This document shows, one piece after another, positions 10,777 to 19,530 of a stretch of 41,090 nt of DNA. The translations under genes were made by a program, and so were the position numbers. A model generated the notes under the pieces. The model did not search any database. It was given only the letters and a program-made list of their open reading frames with translations, and was not told where the DNA came from. The stretch spans positions 1 through 41,090 of the forward strand of contig NZ_FONY01000044.1 of the NCBI RefSeq assembly GCF_900113045.1, in the 5' to 3' direction. Source of the DNA: Thermoflexibacter ruber. Its GTDB lineage: Bacteria > Bacteroidota > Bacteroidia > Cytophagales > Thermoflexibacteraceae. The first letter of the stretch is position 1. Every line of letters begins with the position of its first letter.

Positions 10777-11679
10777 TTACATAGCGTACTCATATATCAG
10801 TTTTGATACTTCAGAAAGCATTTTCGTTCCTTTGTCAAAGTCCTCCATTTTTCGTGAGAGCAGGACTAACACATACTTTTTTCCGTTCGGTAAGTAAACA
10901 ATAGCAGAGTCGTGATGCACGCCTGTAATCGTACCTGTTTTGTGAGCAACTTTGACCTCTTGGGGCAAAAGTGCGGGAATTACATCGTTGAATTTTTGAT
11001 TTAAGAGAATTTTTCGCATTTCTTCACACGCCTTTACATTCAGTACCTGATTCATTGCTATTTTCTCCAGCAGCAAAGCCAAATCGTAGGCAGTAACTGT
11101 ATTATTCATGCCTTTTCCAAAAGCTTTGCTATCTTCCACACCTCTAAGCACTTTCATTTGATTAATACCTAAGGAATGTAAGGTTTGTGTTACATTTTCT
11201 GCCCCCACTATTTCTATGAGCATATTGGTAGCAAGATTGCTACTCACTGTAATCATCTCATAAACAAGCTGATAAATAGTGCGTTTCTGTCCCAAGCTGC
11301 TATAAAGCACCTCCTCGCTGTCATCAGCTACATCTAAGCTATAAGCACTGCTATCTACAATGCTTTTAAATTCATTTTTTAGTGTTAAGGAATCTGTCAA
11401 AGCAAACTTTCCCTCCTGTGCCTGCTTGAATACTTCTAACATCACTGCCGTTTTCATGGTACTTGCGGCATGAAAATCGGTAAAAGCGTTAATAAAAAGT
11501 GTATCTGAGGGATTATCTAAGTCTTTGTAAGCTAAGGCAAATTCGCCTTTAATGCTGGCAAACTTGGCTTGTATTTGTTTTTTTAGGTCGTTCATTTTGC
11601 TATGCTTTGGCTCGCATGAAGTAATAAGAAATAACAGCGAAAGCAATATTTTAGTAAGAGCAGGAAAATTATTTGGCAT
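10777..11679 (-). CDS. Class A beta-lactamase-like serine hydrolase, lipoprotein
   Basis: The 300-residue product has a lipobox (I-T-S-C, Cys22) after a hydrophobic N-terminus, so it should be a lipoprotein in the cell envelope. The penicillin-recognising serine hydrolase motifs are present: SxxK at Ser73-Thr-Met-Lys76, an SxN-type motif at Ser146-Ser-Asn148, Glu182 in an omega-loop-like RGVEDSKAF segment, and KTG at 247-249. The order and spacing fit class A beta-lactamases. Many environmental Bacteroidota homologs of this type are untested, so beta-lactam hydrolysis is likely but not shown; peptidoglycan-related activity is the main alternative. It lies 21 bp after the lactonase-like gene and about 93 bp before the preferred DUF547 start. 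Confidence 0.8.
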   Translation of the reverse strand: MPNNFPALTKILLSLLFLITSCEPKHSKMNDLKKQIQAKFASIKGEFALAYKDLDNPSDTLFINAFTDFHAASTMKTAVMLEVFKQAQEGKFALTDSLTLKNEFKSIVDSSAYSLDVADDSEEVLYSSLGQKRTIYQLVYEMITVSSNLATNMLIEIVGAENVTQTLHSLGINQMKVLRGVEDSKAFGKGMNNTVTAYDLALLLEKIAMNQVLNVKACEEMRKILLNQKFNDVIPALLPQEVKVAHKTGTITGVHHDSAIVYLPNGKKYVLVLLSRKMEDFDKGTKMLSEVSKLIYEYAM

Positions 11680-11700
11680 TTTTCGATTTTCTAATTTTTA

Positions 11701-12684
11701 TTACTTTACATAGCGTAATCCCCTGTTTTTGAATTTGATGCGATAAATGCTTGTGTTACAGGTAGCATACAGAGTTTTTCCATCAGTATCTCCCCAACCA
11801 ACATTGGCAGCAGTTTCTGCGAACTGTACAGCACCGAGATATTTCCCTTTGGGGGAAAAAATCATCACTCCGTCGGGACCTGTGGCATATACATTACCTT
11901 TGACATCTACTTTCATTCCGTCCATGTGTCCTTTGCCATTAATAGCAGAAGCATCAAAAAACAATTTCTTACTTTTTACCGAGCCGTCTTTATTGAGAGT
12001 ATAGCTAAACCATTTTTTGCTGATGTCTGCTACATAAAGCGTATTGCCATCTGGGGAAAGCACAATTCCATTAGGTTTTGCCAAAGTACTATCTATTACA
12101 TAAAGTTGTCCATTGGCATAGCGATATACTCCATTAAAACTGATTTCTCGCTGAGGTTTATTGCTATTTTTTTCCAAGCCCCATGAAGGGTCGGTAAAGT
12201 AAATGGTTCCGTCTTTTCTACAAACAATATCATTCGGGCTGTTTAGTTTTTTCCCTTGATAAGCATTGGCTAATACAGTTTGGGATCCGTCTTTCTCTAC
12301 CCTTACTACTTGCCTGTTTCCATGCTGACAGAGCAGCAATCTGCCTTCTTGGTCATACGCTAAGCCATTCGTTCCTATCTCGCCTGTGGGAGAGTCTGTG
12401 CCAGAATAGCCACTTTTTTCCATAAAGACTTCTGATTTACCATTTGCATCTATTTTATAGATGCGATTGGCAGGAATATCGCTAAAAATCAGGAATCCAT
12501 CTCTATGCCACAAAGGCCCCTCGACAAATATAAAACCGCTTGCTACTTTTTCAGCTTGAGCATCAGCACTGATGATTTTATCAAAGTCTTTGTCTATTTT
12601 TTTTACCGTTCCTGACTGGGCGTACAAGGAAGCCAAACTAAACAAGTGGAGTAGAAAATAAGTGGTCAGTTTTTTCATTTTCAT
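11701..12684 (-). CDS. SMP-30/gluconolactonase-like (LRE family) exported protein
   Basis: The 327-residue product begins with a signal peptide (KKLTTYF, then Leu/Ala-rich, ending near LYAQ). The body is a six-bladed propeller of the SMP-30/gluconolactonase/LRE family. The metal-site positions are visible: Glu55 in FVEGPLW, Asn151 in SPND, Asn205 in KPNG and Asp220 in YVADIS. Family members hydrolyse sugar lactones or related esters using a divalent metal; the substrate of this periplasmic version cannot be told. It starts 40 bp after rpoN in the same direction, and the beta-lactamase-like gene follows after 21 bp, so co-transcription is likely. Confidence 0.85.
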   Translation of the reverse strand: MKMKKLTTYFLLHLFSLASLYAQSGTVKKIDKDFDKIISADAQAEKVASGFIFVEGPLWHRDGFLIFSDIPANRIYKIDANGKSEVFMEKSGYSGTDSPTGEIGTNGLAYDQEGRLLLCQHGNRQVVRVEKDGSQTVLANAYQGKKLNSPNDIVCRKDGTIYFTDPSWGLEKNSNKPQREISFNGVYRYANGQLYVIDSTLAKPNGIVLSPDGNTLYVADISKKWFSYTLNKDGSVKSKKLFFDASAINGKGHMDGMKVDVKGNVYATGPDGVMIFSPKGKYLGAVQFAETAANVGWGDTDGKTLYATCNTSIYRIKFKNRGLRYVK

Positions 12685-12724
12685 TATTTCAGATTAATAT
12701 AACAAATAGGAAAGACGTAACTTA

Positions 12725-14236
12725 TTACAATTCCTTTCGCAAGCGAGCCACAGGAATATTCATCTGTTCGCGATACTTGGCTACTGTCCTGCGTGCAATG
12801 TTATAGCCTTTGTCATTGAGCATTTTTTCCAATTTATCATCAGAGTATGGCTTGCGTTTGTTCTCATTATCAATGATTTCCTTCAAAATGTACTTGACTT
12901 CTTTACTACTTACGTCTTCGCCTGAATCGGTCGTGATGCTTTCAGAGAAAAAGTATTTGAGTGGATAGATACCAAAGTCTGTTTGCACTGTTTTGCTATT
13001 AGCTACCCTTGATACCGTAGAAATATCCATATTAATTTTGTTAGCAATGTCTTTCAAAATCATAGGGCGCAGTTTGCTCTCATCGCCTTCCAAAAAATAA
13101 TCATATTGATATTCTACAATCGCATTCATCGTTTTTAGCAATGTCTGCTGTCTTTGTTTGATAGCATCTATGAACCACTTTGCTGCATCTAATTTTTGCT
13201 TGACAAAGGTTACAGCCTGCTTCATAGACTTATCTTTCTTGCTACTTTTCTCATACGTATCGAGCATTTCTGCAAACGAACGGCTAATACGTAGGTCTGG
13301 GGCGTTCCTTGCATTGAGCGAGAGTTCGAGCTTCCCACTATTATTTTTCAAAATAAAGTCTGGTACTACGTATTGGGTTTTAGTATAAGTAGTTCCACTC
13401 TCTCCCGGCTTGGGATTCAGTTTGATAATGACATTGACAGCTTCTTTAAGTTCTTCTTCTGTAATATCCAAGCGTTTTTCTATTTTTGGATAGTGTTTTT
13501 TAGTGAACTCCTCAAAACACAAGGCAATAATTCTTAGTGCATTGTGTACAGCAGGGTTATTTTGGTCTTTGCGTTTGAGTTGGAGTTCTAAGCACTCTTG
13601 GAGGTTGCGTGCTGCGATGCCTGGTGGGTCAAAAGTCTGGATTTGCCTTAATACTTGTTCTACCTCTAACTCATCGGTTTCTATGTTTTGAGTAAAAGCT
13701 AAGTCATTGACAATGCCTTCCAATTCTCTACGAATGTAACCTTCATTGTCTATGCTTCCGATGAGTTGAGTACCGATGATGAACCTACGCTCATCTAAAT
13801 CCAGATATTCCAACTGCTCCATGAGCGAATCTATCAAAGAATCTTCCATGCGGATAGGCATTTCCTTATCCTCTTCCATGCTTGGACCGTCACCTTGCAT
13901 TTTGTAGCCTGCATCATCATCATTGAGATACTCCCCTACGCTGATTTCCTCTATGCTTTCTGTATCTTTGGAAAAGTCATCTTCGTTGTCTAAGACTTCA
14001 TTATCTATATCCCCCAAATCATCGTCAAACTCATCGGTAGTATCATCAGTGCTATCCACTTCATTTTCTCCAAATTCCTCATCGTTTCTGCCTTCCTCCA
14101 AGGCAGGATTGCTGGAGAGTTCTTCTTCTATACGTGTTTGCAACTCAGCAGTAGGAATCTGTAACAGTTTAATAAACTGTATCTGCTGAGGAGATAGCTT
14201 TTGGGTAAGTGTTTGTATTTGACCTAACTTCTGCAT
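12725..14236 (-). CDS. rpoN: RNA polymerase sigma-54 factor
   Basis: This 503-residue protein matches sigma-54 along its full length. The N-terminal activator-interacting region is rich in Gln and Leu (KLGQIQTLTQKLSPQQIQF, then IEEELSSNPALEE). Residues from about 50 to 115 form a long acidic stretch, a core-binding domain follows, and an HTH lies around 395-430. The RpoN box ARRTVAKYRE is at 481-490. Sigma-54 recognises -24/-12 promoters and needs AAA+ enhancer-binding activators, none of which is encoded in the window. The gene heads the minus-strand run and is preceded by a good Bacteroidota promoter at 14326-14356. The long Asp/Glu insert is larger than in proteobacterial RpoN. Confidence 0.97.
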   Translation of the reverse strand: MQKLGQIQTLTQKLSPQQIQFIKLLQIPTAELQTRIEEELSSNPALEEGRNDEEFGENEVDSTDDTTDEFDDDLGDIDNEVLDNEDDFSKDTESIEEISVGEYLNDDDAGYKMQGDGPSMEEDKEMPIRMEDSLIDSLMEQLEYLDLDERRFIIGTQLIGSIDNEGYIRRELEGIVNDLAFTQNIETDELEVEQVLRQIQTFDPPGIAARNLQECLELQLKRKDQNNPAVHNALRIIALCFEEFTKKHYPKIEKRLDITEEELKEAVNVIIKLNPKPGESGTTYTKTQYVVPDFILKNNSGKLELSLNARNAPDLRISRSFAEMLDTYEKSSKKDKSMKQAVTFVKQKLDAAKWFIDAIKQRQQTLLKTMNAIVEYQYDYFLEGDESKLRPMILKDIANKINMDISTVSRVANSKTVQTDFGIYPLKYFFSESITTDSGEDVSSKEVKYILKEIIDNENKRKPYSDDKLEKMLNDKGYNIARRTVAKYREQMNIPVARLRKEL

Positions 14237-14325
14237 ACTACGCCATGAGTGAAAATCGTTAATGGTTCAAGTTTTAATCCTTCGTTTTTATTTTTAAAGG
14301 ATGGATTATGATAATTTCTATTTTA

Positions 14326-14356
14326 CAAACTTAGTAGTTAAGTTTTAAAAAATCAA
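14326..14356 (-). promoter_or_regulatory. Predicted promoter of rpoN
   Basis: On the minus strand TTG at 14354-14356 is followed after 20 nt by TAAGTTTG (14326-14333), fitting the Bacteroidota TTTG-N19-21-TAnnTTTG pattern. The predicted 5' untranslated region is about 80 nt. Confidence 0.55.
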
Positions 14357-14416
14357 CTTATTGGCTTGATTTTTGTTAAAAGAAGATTTCTATTTTTGTT
14401 AAAAAATCTTATATTT

Positions 14417-14896
14417 TTAAAAAATTTTAGCCTTCCTTCTAAAAATCTTATCAAAAGAAAGGGAAATATTGCTGGAGTTGTCTATGATATTTCCTTGTGT
14501 AAAAGTCTGTTTTTGAAGTGTATTGCCTGTAAATACCTCAACAATTTCTAAGTTAGGAATCACTAACCAGCAGGATTTGACCCCTGCATTAAAATATTCT
14601 TCAAACTTGTCTATGAGTTCTTGTACCCCTTGGGTCGGGGATAATATCTCTATAATCGTAATTGGGGCTGACTTGACCGTAATCTCATCATGCCGCCAAT
14701 TTTCCTCACTAATTGGGTAGATAGCAATATCAGGCTCGTAATTTTTATCATTCATTTGGATAGAGAGTTCAGTAAAAACATCATAAACTTGCTCATAGCC
14801 AATATTAAGCAAAGTTGTAATTCGCCCTTGAAGTTTTGAATGATTTTTGCTCGGCATATCTATACTGACCTCTATATTTTCCTTGACTATACTCAT
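14417..14896 (-). CDS. Uma2-family PD-(D/E)XK nuclease-like protein
   Basis: A 159-residue protein of the Uma2 (DUF820) family, which has a restriction-endonuclease-like fold. Visible elements are Asp56 in YEPDIAIY, Glu83 in TIIEILSPTQ, Lys97 in DKFEEYFNAG and the final SCWLVIP strand. Uma2 proteins are abundant in cyanobacteria and Bacteroidota; nuclease activity is assumed from the fold and rarely demonstrated. The gene follows the AAA ATPase gene after about 43 bp in the same direction and may be co-transcribed with it. Confidence 0.8.
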   Translation of the reverse strand: MSIVKENIEVSIDMPSKNHSKLQGRITTLLNIGYEQVYDVFTELSIQMNDKNYEPDIAIYPISEENWRHDEITVKSAPITIIEILSPTQGVQELIDKFEEYFNAGVKSCWLVIPNLEIVEVFTGNTLQKQTFTQGNIIDNSSNISLSFDKIFRRKAKIF

Positions 14897-14939
14897 TTTG
14901 TAGCTTTTTCACCAAAGATAAGTAATTATACAGATTAAT

Positions 14940-16043
14940 CTAAGAAGTAAAGCCTATTTTTTTCCTACTGTTTGTGATAGGTTGTATGTGTACTTCATTT
15001 TGATTATAAATCTCAGTAAGTAAGGTATCTTTCTCTATCTCACTATTGTAGCCCAGAGAATCTGCTAATTTTTTAGCTTTATCTTTTTGCAATTCCTTAA
15101 ACTCATAAATCGCTATCAATCTCCCTTTACGCATGAGTGCCTTGTCTATGCGGGTAATGTGCGTATTGAAAGTACACAAAATCTGAATGTTAAGGCAGTC
15201 AGAGAGTAAACCATCAGTAATATTGAGCAAGTTAGAAATAGCCGCACTGCGCGAACTTCCTCTGTCCTCTATGATATTTTCCGCATCTTCTATTATCAAG
15301 ATAGAATTGGAGTTAGAAATGAGCAAGGGCAAAAAATCTGGCGAAGCAATCTTAGGAGCAAACTCTGGTGGAATATAAATCATTTTCTTGTTAATCAAGG
15401 AAGTAAGATAGCGAATATAGCTGGTTTTACCTGTTCCGGGTAGCCCGTGCAGTAGTACCAAACCCTTGTCATCTTGGGTTTGCAAACGTTTGAGTATAAC
15501 CTCATGGATAGGTAGGAAATCATCATTATAATTCATAGCAAGGTCTATGTTGCTCTTTCGTACTTCAAAATCTCGCAAAGCCAAGTAACCATGACTTTCG
15601 TAAAGCAAAAATATCTTGCTCTCTGCTTTGGGAATCTCACTACAGTCTTTGATGACTCGTGTAATTTTTTGTAAATCTTCCTCATTGACCCTATCATCAT
15701 ACAAAACTTTAGTTGTATCGGCATTATCATCATAGCCAAAATAAACTAATAAATTAGGGTGGATAGTAACTAAAAAAGAACGCAGATGGCGTTTGTCTTC
15801 TTCTTTGCTGTAGCGACGATACGTCCAAATCTGTTCATGAGAAAGTTGATAGGTTTCTTTGAGGGTAGCTAATAGTTTTTCTCCATCTATGTCCTCTGCA
15901 AAAGATAAAATATTGGGGAGAAATTCATTAGTGCTAATAAAAAGCTGACCCGGATTAAGTTGGGAATTGTAATCTATGATGTCTTGCAGGTGGTACTGAA
16001 CAGCTACGTTTGGGTGTATTTTCTTTAAAATATGATTTTTCAT
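14940..16043 (-). CDS. AAA family ATPase, BCS1-like
   Basis: The 367-residue protein has an N-terminal domain of about 175 residues without a recognised family, followed by an AAA module. The Walker A motif is HGLPGTGKTS (199-208), Walker B is ILIIEDAE (248-255), and a sensor-type segment ILCTFNTH leads to RIDKALMRKGRL, which fits the arginine-containing end of the second region of homology. This arrangement resembles BCS1-like and other small AAA remodelling ATPases. No membrane segment or signal peptide is seen. The substrate is unknown. A strong promoter match (16079-16108) precedes it, and the Uma2 gene follows. Confidence 0.85.
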   Translation of the reverse strand: MKNHILKKIHPNVAVQYHLQDIIDYNSQLNPGQLFISTNEFLPNILSFAEDIDGEKLLATLKETYQLSHEQIWTYRRYSKEEDKRHLRSFLVTIHPNLLVYFGYDDNADTTKVLYDDRVNEEDLQKITRVIKDCSEIPKAESKIFLLYESHGYLALRDFEVRKSNIDLAMNYNDDFLPIHEVILKRLQTQDDKGLVLLHGLPGTGKTSYIRYLTSLINKKMIYIPPEFAPKIASPDFLPLLISNSNSILIIEDAENIIEDRGSSRSAAISNLLNITDGLLSDCLNIQILCTFNTHITRIDKALMRKGRLIAIYEFKELQKDKAKKLADSLGYNSEIEKDTLLTEIYNQNEVHIQPITNSRKKIGFTS

Positions 16044-16078
16044 CAGGTTCTAATATGGGTTAAAAAAATAGCCAGCTA

Positions 16079-16108
16079 CAAATTTAGTATTTTTCAAAAC
16101 TTTAACAA
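16079..16108 (-). promoter_or_regulatory. Predicted promoter of the AAA ATPase gene
   Basis: Minus-strand TTG (16106-16108) is separated by 19 nt from TAAATTTG (16079-16086), an almost ideal Bacteroidota promoter. The expected transcript start is about 29 nt upstream of the ATG at 16043. Confidence 0.6.
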
Positions 16109-16137
16109 TTTACCTCAACCAAAATCAGTAAATTTCG

Positions 16138-16145
16138 TAACTTTG
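16138..16145 (+). promoter_or_regulatory. Candidate -7 element of the exported protein gene
   Basis: TAACTTTG fully matches TAnnTTTG and lies 75 bp upstream of the ATG at 16221, back to back with the AAA promoter. No convincing -33 box is seen. Confidence 0.45.
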
Positions 16146-16220
16146 AAAGACCTAACTAAAATAAACATACGCATTATTGATTTAGTTAATCGTTCAAAGT
16201 GTGTTAAAAATCCGTATAAG

Positions 16221-17711
16221 ATGAAATATTTAGGCGTAATAGTTTTTTTTCTTGCTCATCTATTTTCTTCTTTCACCTTCGCCCAAGACCACCAAAGGAT
16301 AGAATTTGAAGCAAAATACCAAGCAGATAAATTTAACAATTTTCAGCTTGTTCCTCTCAAAAAACAAGGTTTTGTCTTGTTCAGAGAACATACCAAACAA
16401 AAGGGTAATTGGGTTTTTAGTCTGTATGATACCTGCTTGAATAAACAATGGGAGAAAAATATCCAAGTAAATCCCAAGTTTGTCTTCCAAGCTAAGCAAA
16501 GAGATGGAGAAAATATTTATCTGCTCTTTACTAAATATCAAAAAAGTGATTTTCAAATAGTTCAGTTCAATACGCTTACGCTTCAGCTCAGTTTGCATAC
16601 TATACAAGGTTTGAAAAAATTTGGTTTTACAGGTTTTAGAGCGATGAACAATGCCTTTTTTGTCAGTGGGGTCATTGGACAAACTGCTTTGGTCTTGTAT
16701 TTTGATTTGTTAGAGAAAAAAACAAGGGTGTTACCTGCTTCTTTGACAAAGGATTTGGAAATAGACAGCATAGAAAAAGACAGCCTCAACAATGTGCTGC
16801 ATTTTACTATTGCAAGTGAAAAACGCACAGACTATGAGTTACTTATCAAATCCTTTGACACCCAAGGTAACTTAGTCAATGAAATCAAAGTAGGCAATAC
16901 TAATGAAAATAAACTGATTTCAGGAAAACTCTCCGTCTTGGACAACGGGCAAAAAATTGTTATAGGAACTTACTCTGACGGTTCTTCTTCTTTGGCTGAT
17001 GGAATTTATATTGCTGGTTTCCAAGAAAATAATACCCAAGAATACATACAGTTTTATCCTTTTTCTCAATTTGAGCATTTTTTTGATTTTATTCCCAAAG
17101 ACTTTCAAAGGAAAGTTTCTAAGAAAAAACAAAAAAATAACACCCTCAAAGGCAAAGATGTACGCCTGCAATATCGCCTTTTAGTCCACAGTCCTATTTT
17201 GCGGAAAGAGGATATTCTGCTCATTGCAGAGGCTTACTTCCCTTTGTACCGCTACAATCCCAAAGTAGATTGGCAGGGAAGGCGCGAGGGGGTAACTTCT
17301 GAAATTGTTTTTGATAGCTACCAACATACTCACGCTTTGGCGTTGAGTTTTAATAGAAAAGGAAAATTGCTCTGGGACAATATTTTTAAAATAGAACAAG
17401 TCAAAAACAAGGATTTACAAAAAATTATCCAAGTGCGTGTCCGTAAAGATAGTTTGGTTTTGCTCTATGGAGCAGAGGGCTTTATCAAATCCAAAACCAT
17501 TGAAAAACAATCAGTAAAAGACAGCGAAACCAAAGTGCCTATTCCTATCAACTCTCCACACGACCAAATCAAAAAAACGTACAGCAATGAAATTGCTTTT
17601 TGGTATGAAAAGCATTTTTTGGCTTGGGGATACCAAGCTATTGGCAATGAAAAAGGTACACCTAATGCTAAGAACCGGAAAGTATTTTTTGTGGCGAAGG
17701 TATTGTACTAA
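16221..17711 (+). CDS. Exported protein of unknown function
   Basis: The ATG at 16221 is chosen because it opens directly into a signal peptide (MKYLGVIVFFLAHLFSSFTFAQ), although the frame is open from 16032. This start gives 496 residues. I do not recognise the family. The mature part is rich in Lys, Gln, Phe and Leu and alternates short beta-like strands, which suggests a beta-propeller or similar repeat fold in the periplasm or outer membrane; that is an inference from composition. No catalytic motif, lipobox or C-terminal sorting domain was found. It diverges from the AAA ATPase gene and converges on the oxidoreductase gene across a repeat-filled gap. Confidence 0.75.
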   Translation: MKYLGVIVFFLAHLFSSFTFAQDHQRIEFEAKYQADKFNNFQLVPLKKQGFVLFREHTKQKGNWVFSLYDTCLNKQWEKNIQVNPKFVFQAKQRDGENIYLLFTKYQKSDFQIVQFNTLTLQLSLHTIQGLKKFGFTGFRAMNNAFFVSGVIGQTALVLYFDLLEKKTRVLPASLTKDLEIDSIEKDSLNNVLHFTIASEKRTDYELLIKSFDTQGNLVNEIKVGNTNENKLISGKLSVLDNGQKIVIGTYSDGSSSLADGIYIAGFQENNTQEYIQFYPFSQFEHFFDFIPKDFQRKVSKKKQKNNTLKGKDVRLQYRLLVHSPILRKEDILLIAEAYFPLYRYNPKVDWQGRREGVTSEIVFDSYQHTHALALSFNRKGKLLWDNIFKIEQVKNKDLQKIIQVRVRKDSLVLLYGAEGFIKSKTIEKQSVKDSETKVPIPINSPHDQIKKTYSNEIAFWYEKHFLAWGYQAIGNEKGTPNAKNRKVFFVAKVLY

Positions 17712-17828
17712 AATACGGAGTATATGCGAATGGTTAGGTTTCAATAGAGCTTTTATTATTTGATTTTCAATGAATTACTTTCTTAGGCTTAGATGGTTAA
17801 TTTATCTAAATTGTTACTAACTACTTAT

Positions 17829-17935
17829 GGAACACAGATAATACTAATTTTGCAGATAAAACACTGATTTTTGCGTAATTTATTAGTGAAAATCCATATA
17901 ATCTGTAAAATCTATGCTCTGAGGTTATTATGCAA
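17829..17935. repeat. Decayed intergenic repeat (GGAACACnGATnA type)
   Basis: In the 451-bp gap between convergent genes, a segment beginning GGAACACAGATAATAC and continuing through a CAGAT...CTGATTTTT part ends in an opposite-facing AATCTGTAAAATCT part. It resembles the segment at 25325-25421. Imperfect elements of this style recur between genes in Bacteroidota, which is from memory of the phylum and not searched. Confidence 0.45.
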
Positions 17936-18010
17936 AAAAGTTATTCAATTAACTTACTGATTATACGTAAGTAAAAACTCTAATAAATATCTGTTCCTAC
18001 TTTACTCTCC

Positions 18011-18085
18011 GCCTTCGTTGGTCTTTTGACCAGCGAAAAGGCTACAAAGCGCAGAGATATGTTTGTTGGTGAAAACATCAACAAA
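18011..18085. repeat. Tandem hairpin pair in intergenic repeat
   Basis: Two hairpins follow one another. The first (18011-18042) has arms around CGTTGGTC and GACCAGCG with a TTTT loop, extended by GCCTT and AAGGC. The second (18062-18085) has arms TTTGTTGGTG and CATCAACAAA with an AAAA loop and one G-T pair. No T tract follows either. Their position between convergent stops could still help end transcription. Confidence 0.6.
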
Positions 18086-18091
18086 GGAATT

Positions 18092-18148
18092 AGAAATAAG
18101 TAATCAGCCCAATACACTTACACAAATGTATTAACTTTTCTTACAATC
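18092..18148 (-). repeat. 57-bp repeat, copy 1 (inverted relative to copy 2)
   Basis: The reverse complement of this segment matches 25484-25540 at 53 of 57 positions; all four differences are transitions. Similarity stops abruptly at both ends. It lies 14 bp past the 3' end of the oxidoreductase gene. Read on the minus strand it contains TACATTTG, a TAnnTTTG match, pointing toward the hairpin pair and the exported protein gene. Confidence 0.8.
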
Positions 18149-18162
18149 CTATATGTTTTATG

Positions 18163-19350
18163 TTAAAATAGAAACTTAGTTTGGGATTGAGCGAACTTTG
18201 TATCATAAATTGCCTCTATACGCATTTGGGCATAACCAGCACTTGTAGTCATGCCCTTGCCACCTATACCCGTGCAGATAAATATTTTATCTGAAATAGT
18301 GTGTTCAAAAATTCCCTCAGGGTGCGAGGCATAATAGCCTACCCAATAGCTTTGCATCTGCCAAGTAGGGAGGTCTAAAATCTGCTTCGCTTCGTCTATC
18401 ATCAAATCGTTCAAATAAGTATTGATGCCAAAATCCAATGATTCTGTGTCTTTTACCCCGGCGTACTCGTGTGTATCGCCTATGATGATAGAACTGTCTA
18501 TTCCTTGCTTAAATAAAATATGGATTCCGTATCTTTGGAGTTCAGGTTTAGGATTTTCTGCCAAAACTTTTTCGTAAGAGGGGCAAGCATGAAAAGCCTC
18601 ATACCTGCGAATAGTAAGCCCCGTAAGAATAGCCCCTTGCAGATTGACCTCGGGCATAGGAACGGTTCGCATCATTTGTAACTTGCACAATTTGATGCCA
18701 CTATTGGCAAAAAGTTCGGGAAAAAGGATTTTAAATTCGCTTCCATTACAGATAATGACTTTTTCTGCTGTGTATTTTTGCCCTTTGCTATCTATGACTT
18801 CGCAAAGCCCGTCTTGAATGTCGCAGTGTTTGACAAGTGTAGTATGCAAAAAATCTAAGTGATAGTCATGTATCAGAAAATCAATTACTTTTTGAATCAT
18901 CTCTCTTGGCTCAACGGTGAGTTCTTGTGGGAAATACAAGCCTCCTACGCAATAGCTTTCTTTTAATCGGTCTATTTTAGCTAAACATTCCTCTTTGTCC
19001 AACAAATAAGAGGCATATTCTTTTTCTTGGTAAATTTGATGCAACTCATTGATTAACTGCCACTCTCCTTCGTTGGAGGCGATATAAGTTGCCCCATTTT
19101 CTCTGACGGTAATATTGGTTTTTCTTTGAATTTCTTTATAAACCTCTAAACCTATCTTTCCATACTTCCACCAAGGTTCCTCTTGCCCAGAGGGGACAAC
19201 CTGCCCAAAATTACGAACACTGGCAGAGGAAGGGGTATTGTCTTTTTCTATCAGCAAAACAGAAAGCCCTTTTTTAAGGGCATGGTAGGCATGAAAAGTC
19301 CCTAATGCTCCCCCGCCAATAATGATGAGATGGTATTTTTTTGAATACAT
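18163..19350 (-). CDS. FAD-dependent oxidoreductase of the phosphonate-associated DAO family (TIGR03364-like)
   Basis: The ATG at 19348-19350 is preferred, giving 395 residues, because it places the dinucleotide-binding motif IIIGGGALGTFHA at the usual N-terminal position; the frame is open for 31 more codons upstream. The LLIEKD strand and the GGKGMTTSAG motif near the C-terminus fit the D-amino-acid oxidase/glycine oxidase fold. Its neighbours, a DUF5690 protein and a phosphonatase-like hydrolase, match the known association of this oxidoreductase clade with phosphonate genes. The expected reaction is oxidative deamination of an aminoethylphosphonate-type compound to the aldehyde used by the hydrolase. 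The substrate (AEP, an N-methylated or a 1-hydroxylated form) cannot be decided from sequence. Confidence 0.8.
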   Translation of the reverse strand: MYSKKYHLIIIGGGALGTFHAYHALKKGLSVLLIEKDNTPSSASVRNFGQVVPSGQEEPWWKYGKIGLEVYKEIQRKTNITVRENGATYIASNEGEWQLINELHQIYQEKEYASYLLDKEECLAKIDRLKESYCVGGLYFPQELTVEPREMIQKVIDFLIHDYHLDFLHTTLVKHCDIQDGLCEVIDSKGQKYTAEKVIICNGSEFKILFPELFANSGIKLCKLQMMRTVPMPEVNLQGAILTGLTIRRYEAFHACPSYEKVLAENPKPELQRYGIHILFKQGIDSSIIIGDTHEYAGVKDTESLDFGINTYLNDLMIDEAKQILDLPTWQMQSYWVGYYASHPEGIFEHTISDKIFICTGIGGKGMTTSAGYAQMRIEAIYDTKFAQSQTKFLF

Positions 19351-19530
19351 AAACGGTAAATTTTTAGCTAAAATTAAAATACTTGGCTTAGATAAAAAGG
19401 CATAAATGAGTATATTTAACAAAAAGTTCTTATTGAGAGGCAAAGATTCTTTTTAAGGCTTCCCTTCCTTCAAATTCAGTTCAAATAAGGTGCTTACATT
19501 GCGATTGAAAGATTATAAAAAACAAATACA

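Noticed and set aside
18011-18085. Hairpins as intrinsic terminators
   Set aside because: Neither hairpin has a T tract in either direction; they fit an intergenic repeat better.
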